Origin: Varanus komodoensis
Lineage: Eukaryota; Chordata; Lepidosauria; Squamata; Varanidae
Length of the DNA: 64,000 bases
Direction of reading: 5' to 3'
NCBI RefSeq assembly: GCF_004798865.1
Contig: NW_025335268.1
Span: 93,297,136-93,361,135 of the forward strand
A program made the translations under genes and the position numbers. Below the pieces are notes generated by a model. That model worked only from the letters and a program-made list of their open reading frames with translations, did not search any database and had not been told where the DNA came from. Positions 58,600 to 64,000 of this stretch are shown piece by piece. Each line of letters starts with the position of its first letter. Position 1 is the first letter of the stretch.

Positions 58600-59330
58600 G
58601 GAATTCATAATGCAAAGAATATTCCTGTCTCATATATGGGAAATATCCTTAAGGGGAAGGAATGAACAAAAATGTGAGAAATGTAAATTCCCCACGGAAC
58701 AAAAATGTGCCCAAACTCTACCAGCTGTCTCCTCATCCTGTGAAGCAAGACATTTGTTGCCACTCTTCCTATAATTCCTATTTAAATTGGAAGTTTTTTC
58801 TATATATAACCAAATGAGCTTGCACCACCTGAGGTGAGACTAATTAAAATGGTAAATGTGACTTTAAATGTGGTGTCTTCTGCTACTTCATCATGTTACA
58901 TATTACAACCGTCACTTGCTTAACTCAAAGCTGTCTTCCCGCTGGTTAACAGCCATCTGTGGTAAGAGAGACAGAACTTTATGAGCCTACGAGTTGAATC
59001 CAAGCTGCATTTAGCAATGATTAATGGGTCCCATTTATATCGAAAAGGGTGTGAGGGATGCAAAGAGGATTATCTTTGAAGAATGTTATAAAAGGCAATG
59101 TCAGTGGGAAAAAACATCGCCCGAAGCTGCCAGTGAAGAACTGCCAACCCTTTTGGAGCCTTTCACTGACAGTTTTCAGGACTGACAAGCTTTGAGCTTG
59201 CAACTTTGGAAGCTAATAGGCTTGCGGGAAAATTATGCCTGGCATTCATGTGAGCTGGAAGCAAGTCCATATCACCTCAAAAGAGGCTGGTAGAGAAAGG
59301 TCCTTGGGAAATTCCCAGCTATGTCTTTAG
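58600..59330. promoter_or_regulatory. candidate conserved non-coding block
   Basis: The block is repeat-free, with mixed composition and enhancer-like words: ccacctgaggtgagactaat, gactaattaaaatgg, agcaatgattaatgggtccc, ggattatctttgaag. It has no open frame and no simple repeat. The texture is like the blocks at 28440 and 51840, without a comparably sharp palindrome. Confidence 0.3.
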
Positions 59331-59506
59331 AGCACTATTAACATTTGGGCTCCTATTTGTTGCACACGACAGAAAGACAGGGGAATGGGAGGTGCGAATT
59401 CTTCCTGCTATATACCACCATTTAAAGATATTTCGCTATCTTTTAAAAATATTTACTGATGCCTTGTGAAATTGGGAGCAGTTCAGTAGTGTCCAATAGT
59501 TGTATT
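59331..59506. other. single-copy sequence
   Basis: Nothing recognisable was seen. Confidence 0.35.
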
Positions 59507-59590
59507 ATTTTTTTATTATTATTATTATTATAACATTTCTATGCCGCCCCTTGCCGAAGCCTCGGGGCAGCTTACAACACAATTTGTACC
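59507..59590 (-). repeat. LINE 3' tail with TTA repeat
   Basis: A TTA run (about 59512-59530) is followed by tatgccgccccttgccgaag and cctcggggcagcttacaaca. This is the same text as the tail at 16288-16315 next to its ATA repeat. The boxed arrangement TTA-run / ccgccccttgccg suggests a minus-strand LINE terminus or a shared tail module. Confidence 0.55.
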
Positions 59591-60261
59591 AAATTAGCAC
59601 TAAACATGTTGTACAACAGAAATAACTGCCAGGGCAATGGAACGCTAACACTTGCCAGCAAAACCCAGGAAACTGAATGAAACCAGCATTTTCAAAACAG
59701 GGCAGGGTTGCAAGCTCCACTGACTTCTACAAGTTCCACTGACTTGTCCCATTTGGGGCCAGTTTCAACCCCCTTCCAGTTGTGCAAGCAGCTCTAGCTT
59801 TTCGTTGCACTAGCACTTCTTCCCACTAGCACTGTGGAAGCATCAGGTACTTCCCGTTGTTTTTCTTCTAAACTGGGAGGGCCTTTTCTGTGGTGGCACC
59901 CCTATTCTAGATCAGAGAACCATTGGGCAAATCATGTACAAGAGTTAGGCAAGCTGTTGTGGTGGTGGGAGATGGAATCAGCATCTTCTATGGCCGGTTT
60001 TTTGACACTTCCCCGGTCACAGCCCTTTAGCTAGCTTAACTTGCTGCAATGGTGGGATGGTCTGGGGGCAGGGGATTTCCCTAAGGGGATGGCAGATCTC
60101 CTTTTTGCAAAGGTTTCCCATGAAAGAATCCTGACAGATTGGCACCACACAATGATCATGGCCCTCGACTGTCCTTCTGCTTGGTGATTTTCTAAGCCCT
60201 GGTGCCAAAGACTACTCCCAGCTCTGGAAATACTAAACAGAAAGGAGCTTTGGGTTCACTT
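59591..60261. other. single-copy sequence with LINE scrap
   Basis: The words gggagggccttttctgtggt and ggcacccctattctag near 59876-59912 repeat the LINE text at 60425-60462 and probably mark another old fragment. Otherwise nothing was recognised. Confidence 0.4.
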
Positions 60262-60738
60262 TCTGGAAGTGAATTGAACACAGAAAATAGCAAAGTCCTA
60301 AATGACTTGGGGCCACATTATCTTAAGGAGCACCTGACTCCATATATTCCTGCCCAACACCTAAGATTATCAACAGAGGCTCTCCTATAAGTTCCTCTCC
60401 CTGAGAAGGTTAAGGGGCAGGTTGGAGGGAGGAGGGCCTTTTCTGTGGTGGCACCTCTATTATAAAATGCTCCACCACCAGAGATTTGTCAGGTGCCTAC
60501 CTTCCTGACAAAAGTGTTTCTCTTCTGGAACATCTATGGTACCACCTAGATTATGTATATGTATTAGCACCGGTTTAAATATATTAACTCAACTTTTATT
60601 TTTATTTGACTATGTATATGTGATTTTATCCTGTTTATTTATGTTACTTACAGGTACTTTTATTGTAATGGCCACCCAGACAGAGTGATGCTATCAGGCG
60701 GCTTCCAAACAAATTAAATAAATAAATAAATAAATAAC
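60262..60738 (+). repeat. L2-like LINE 3' end
   Basis: The plus-strand reading is NDLGPHYLKEHLTPYIPAQH, then LRLSTEALL, then GRRAFSVVAPL after a stop. Next come the coding-end block and a 3' UTR ending aaattaaataaataaataaa. It is the same subfamily as 50807. The tail is AAATA, unlike the TTA/ATA tails at 16416 and 59512. Confidence 0.75.
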
Positions 60739-60824
60739 ATCTTGTGCTATATTCTAAAAACACAAGCACAGCCTAATTGTTGTGTTGTCCTAGCACATGG
60801 GGAAGATTTTAGTGAGAAGTTTTA

Positions 60825-60960
60825 GTGAAAACTGTGTTTAAAAAGCAACAAAGCATCATGTGGTACCTTAAATGCCATAACAAATGTGTTGGTTTAAAGG
60901 TATCATAAGACTTTGTTGCATTTGCCGCAACAGGTTAATGTACCTGCTTTCCTGGATGCT
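60825..60960. repeat. old interspersed repeat (caacaaagcatcatgtggta)
   Basis: The text aaaagcaacaaagcatcatg, then tggtaccttaaatgcc and aacaaatgtgttgg, matches an amniote-wide interspersed motif of the kind caacaaagagtcctgtggca. I cannot name the family with confidence. Confidence 0.4.
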
Positions 60961-61084
60961 TTTAAAAATGAAGAAACCAAAAGTCCAGTGTGAAGAACTA
61001 AACCAGGTTATATCTTCTATACATTTTGCATTGGGTTCATTGTAGGATTTGTTATTCTTGTTATTTGCCTTATGAATTATGTTG

Positions 61085-61440
61085 ACTTCTAAAACATTCT
61101 GTCCTTGACAGCCCTGCTCAAATGCAAGGCTTCCTTTCTGGAGTCAATCCATCTCATATTTGTTCTTATTTATATCCTGTCTTCCTCTTCCATGTCTTCT
61201 GCCTTTGACTTTTCCTAGCATGATAATCTTCTCCTGTGAGTCTTGCCTTCTCATGATGTGCCCAAAGCTTCAGTTTCATCATTTTTTTGCTTCCTGAGAC
61301 AGTTCTGATTTGATGTGATCTATGACTCACATGTTTGTACTTCTGTTGGTTTGGGGTCTTCACAAAGCTCTCCTCCAGCACCATATTTCAAAAACATCAA
61401 TTTTCCTTCTGTCAGCTTTCTTCAAATCTTTTCTGTATGT
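61085..61440. repeat. interspersed repeat shared with 10997-11300
   Basis: It contains acattctgtccttgacagcc, cttctcatgatgtgcccaaa, ttttttgcttcctgagacag and catatttcaaaaacatcaat in the same order as the 10997 copy. It extends further right and is a longer copy of the same family. Confidence 0.5.
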
Positions 61441-62160
61441 GAATGAGTCAGTTTCAATGAAGAGGTTAATAGTTTAAGGGTCAAAGTTGAGTTAGAATAT
61501 AGAGGCCAGGAAATTTAACTCAGTGAGCAGGAGATTATAAAATCCAGCAACAGGTCAAAGGAAGAGAAAACCATTTTAAGCCTAGAAAATAGATACTTAG
61601 TTGGCAAAAGAGAACAAGAAACTACCCTTTATATTGGTTAGAGTTAGGGAGACGAAAATATTTTAGAAGGTAAAAGCCAAAAGCAGTGGGTTAGAGAAAA
61701 AGACAAGAGGAAGGAGGAAAGAAAGAAGAAGGAAAGAGTAAGAAATTCTGGAAATAGATAGATGATCAATAGAGCTGAAGTAATAAGAAATTGTTTGGAT
61801 AAGGGATCAGGATAATATAGAGATATTGTCTAGCTAGCTTGGACCGATGTGTTTCTCTTGGGTTGTTTTATATTCCCATTGATTGAATATGCTTCTTGTT
61901 CCTATGCATGAAGTCATTCAGATTTTAAAAAGAATTTCTTTTTCCACTGGCACTTTTTTCCTACTGACTCTAAATTGAACCTTGTAATTTGGAATTATGT
62001 GTGCTCTTCTTTAGGTTACTCACCCCACATTGCCCAGCCAGATATCTAAGACTCAAAGGATGTTAAACTAGTTTGATGGAGTTAGGCAAAGAAATAAAGA
62101 GAGCCACCTGACAGTAGTAGAAAAGTCCACAGAGAAAACAGCAAAGAAAACCTGTGTACC
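61441..62160. other. purine-rich single-copy sequence
   Basis: No gene is visible. A strongly A/G-biased patch lies at about 61690-61745. Confidence 0.4.
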
Positions 62161-63091
62161 TGCTGTTTTGCCTGTTTCCCTTTACAGAATAACAAGGTGC
62201 CACTGGTTCATGGAAAAATGCTAGAAAAATATTAGAGAGGAATGAGGAGTGAAGAAAGAAAATGGGAAAGCCACATGCACACTGGCTTACAAATAAATGT
62301 AATAATGTTATTTTGACTACACTAGTTCTGTAATCTGCTTGTGTACAACTTGGAGTTTCAGAGCATGTGTGAAGTTCCTTGCAGGTAGCATAATGAGTCT
62401 GTGTGGGAACATCTTAGAAGTCCTGATTTGAAAGCTTACAGATGGCAAAATATTGAGGTGATGCTTCACCTATTCCTGTGAATTTGAGAACATTTTAAAT
62501 GTACACAGATTGAGCTTTGACCCTAAAATGAGAAAGGCTAAATCTCTGAAGCAAATGGACCAGATAGATGATATTTATTTAGCGGATGTTTCATCATTTT
62601 GATGATTCTGAACCCTCATTATAAAAGAACAAGCCAGATCCAACTAGGGAAGAAGGAAGGAAGGAAGGAAGGAAGGAAGGAAGGAAGGAAGGAAGGAAGG
62701 AAGAGGGAGGGAGGGAGGGAGGGAGGGAGGGAGGGAGGGAGGGAGGAGGTGTAAGACTTACTTGGTTGGCTGGCATTAAGCATGGACCAGCTAGTCATGC
62801 CCCATGCGTCTACACAATGACAGAATCACCGACAGCCAGAGATTGAGCAATTTCCACCTAAAAGCCTTCATCACAGCCCTAAGGAGACCCAGCCTCCCAG
62901 GTGTGCATGGAGACCACATGGATCCAAATGTGCCAATCAGGAGTCACAGTGGGGATTTCAACCCAGTAAGTGTCTGCCCTTGCTACCTGGTCATCCAGGG
63001 TATAAAAGTTCAGCTCCTGGTTGATTGCCTCTTGCTGTGATGCTACTTATTCCTGAGAATAAAAACTTAGCTTTTAATCTCTCACCAAGCA
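62161..63091 (+). mobile_element. possible solo LTR (weak)
   Basis: A TATA box (ggtataaaag) near 62999 and an aataaa near 63057 lie about 55 bases apart, as in the LTR at 7653. The most plausible ends are TGCT at 62161 and AGCA at 63088-63091, with a 4-bp TACC on both sides. A short duplication and termini can match by chance in a span this large, and the purine microsatellite lies inside. Family and age are not assignable, and the call rests mainly on the TATA-to-aataaa spacing. Confidence 0.25.
62652..62749 (+). repeat. (GGAA)n-(GGGA)n purine microsatellite
   Basis: About 52 bases of AAGG repeats pass directly into about 45 bases of GAGG/GGGA repeats, nearly 100 bases of pure purine. The second half has many GGG runs separated by single A, which satisfies simple G-quadruplex rules. 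The array may be length-variable or mis-sized. Confidence 0.95.
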
Positions 63092-64000
63092 TACCAAGGT
63101 ACAGACCCCTTGCATCCATCAGAAGGAAGGAGCAACCAGTTGCAGCTAGGCTACCTGGCCCCTCAAACAGTTCAGCACAACCATTCCTATTGCATCCTGG
63201 CTTTTATTTCCGTACTATTAAGATCAAACCCATTCTGCATCATAATTCCAAGTAAGAAATGAATGGTCATAAATTCAAAGCCAACGTATCAAAAGAAAAG
63301 TTCTTTGAGTTACCAAGATAATTTAGAGCTGGTAGCTACCCAAACATCAAAGACATTGATCTCAGGAAGGTGTCACCACCCAGAGCCTGCTTGAAACACC
63401 AGGGGAAGCCTAATTAATATCCTTCTGATCACTATTCCCTGAACATTTCACCCATAAAAGCAGAGAACACTGAAGAGGGTGCTGCCCTCCTCTTGGTTTG
63501 GCATCCTGCCCTGGGCAACATACCCAGTCTACCATCTCCTGATTCCTCTTGCTTTCTAGGTCCACATCTTGAGCAATAAATTAGGGATGTAACTTTAAGG
63601 TACAGCTGTACCAGTTCTCCCCACTTGTAATTTGTTATTTGTTGCAGTGTCAGGCTGCGCAAGGTTCTCAGGACTTGAGGTTTCTATGGCGGTGCTGGAT
63701 GCTACAACACCCCTCATCTCATTTGATATCAGAACCAGACCTTTCTCCATGATGCTTTGTTCAGTACCAGAATAACCTGAGAGTGTGTATTTGGAAAGGG
63801 TTGGGTGGGCAAAATTGCAGACAGTCAGGAGGGTTGTTCTTCAGCCAAATATAGGGGCCATCACAACTGGGTTAGAGGTACATAAATTTAAATTTAAGGT
63901 CATGACTACAAGGTAAAGTTAAGGGAAGGCTTATCTCTTACCCTTAAAATAACACAAAATCAGTTCCTGGAACTTACATTTGCCTGCTCCAACAGAAAGG
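63092..64000. other. single-copy sequence to window end
   Basis: No gene, RNA or clear repeat was recognised. Confidence 0.4.

Noticed and set aside
62652-62749. Regular repeats resembling an array
   Set aside because: The 4-base units have no spacers. This is a microsatellite, not a CRISPR-like array. No CRISPR is expected in a vertebrate genome.
1-64000. A novel multi-gene biological system
   Set aside because: No cluster of linked coding genes exists in the window. The structure present is mobile elements, simple repeats, one CpG island and possible regulatory DNA.

Overview
The window is nuclear DNA from a vertebrate, most likely a squamate reptile (lizard or snake). The evidence is its interspersed repeats: two copies of a tRNA-headed SINE with an ACCTTT tail (the Sauria/BovB-tailed type), many CR1 and L2-like LINE fragments, several tRNA-derived SINEs, and small palindromic DNA elements of squamate type. 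Base composition is AT-leaning and CpG-poor. No protein-coding gene, rRNA, stand-alone tRNA gene or CRISPR array could be supported. The open frames longer than about 100 codons either lie in repeats or are no longer than chance predicts. The window reads as intergenic DNA or the interior of a very long intron.

Layout. 1-9.4 kb: AT-rich single-copy sequence, a 500-base assembly gap (3548-4047), and a long minus-strand CR1 (6538-8575) split by a whole-looking solo LTR (7653-8161). 9.43-10.11 kb: the only CpG island, a promoter candidate with YY1-like and Sp1-like motifs but no recognisable gene. 10.3-21.8 kb: dense repeats, including a young Sauria SINE with a perfect 12-bp duplication, opposed L2-like LINEs with a long inverted repeat between them, and a 100-base gap. 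21.8-31.7 kb: mostly single-copy, with two blocks that look like conserved non-coding DNA. 31.7-48.5 kb: three more long minus-strand CR1 fragments, L2-like fragments, a second Sauria SINE, a third gap and a 40-bp Z-DNA-type tract. 48.5-64 kb: a non-autonomous hAT element with perfect 8-bp target duplication (49813-50228), two further conserved-looking blocks, more L2-like LINE ends, a long purine microsatellite and a possible LTR.

Nothing here works together as a pathway. The best leads are the orphan CpG island, the candidate regulatory blocks (especially 28440-28760 and 51840-52760, which carry palindromic POU/homeodomain-type sites), and the recent mobile elements. Family names come from recalled consensus features, not a database search.
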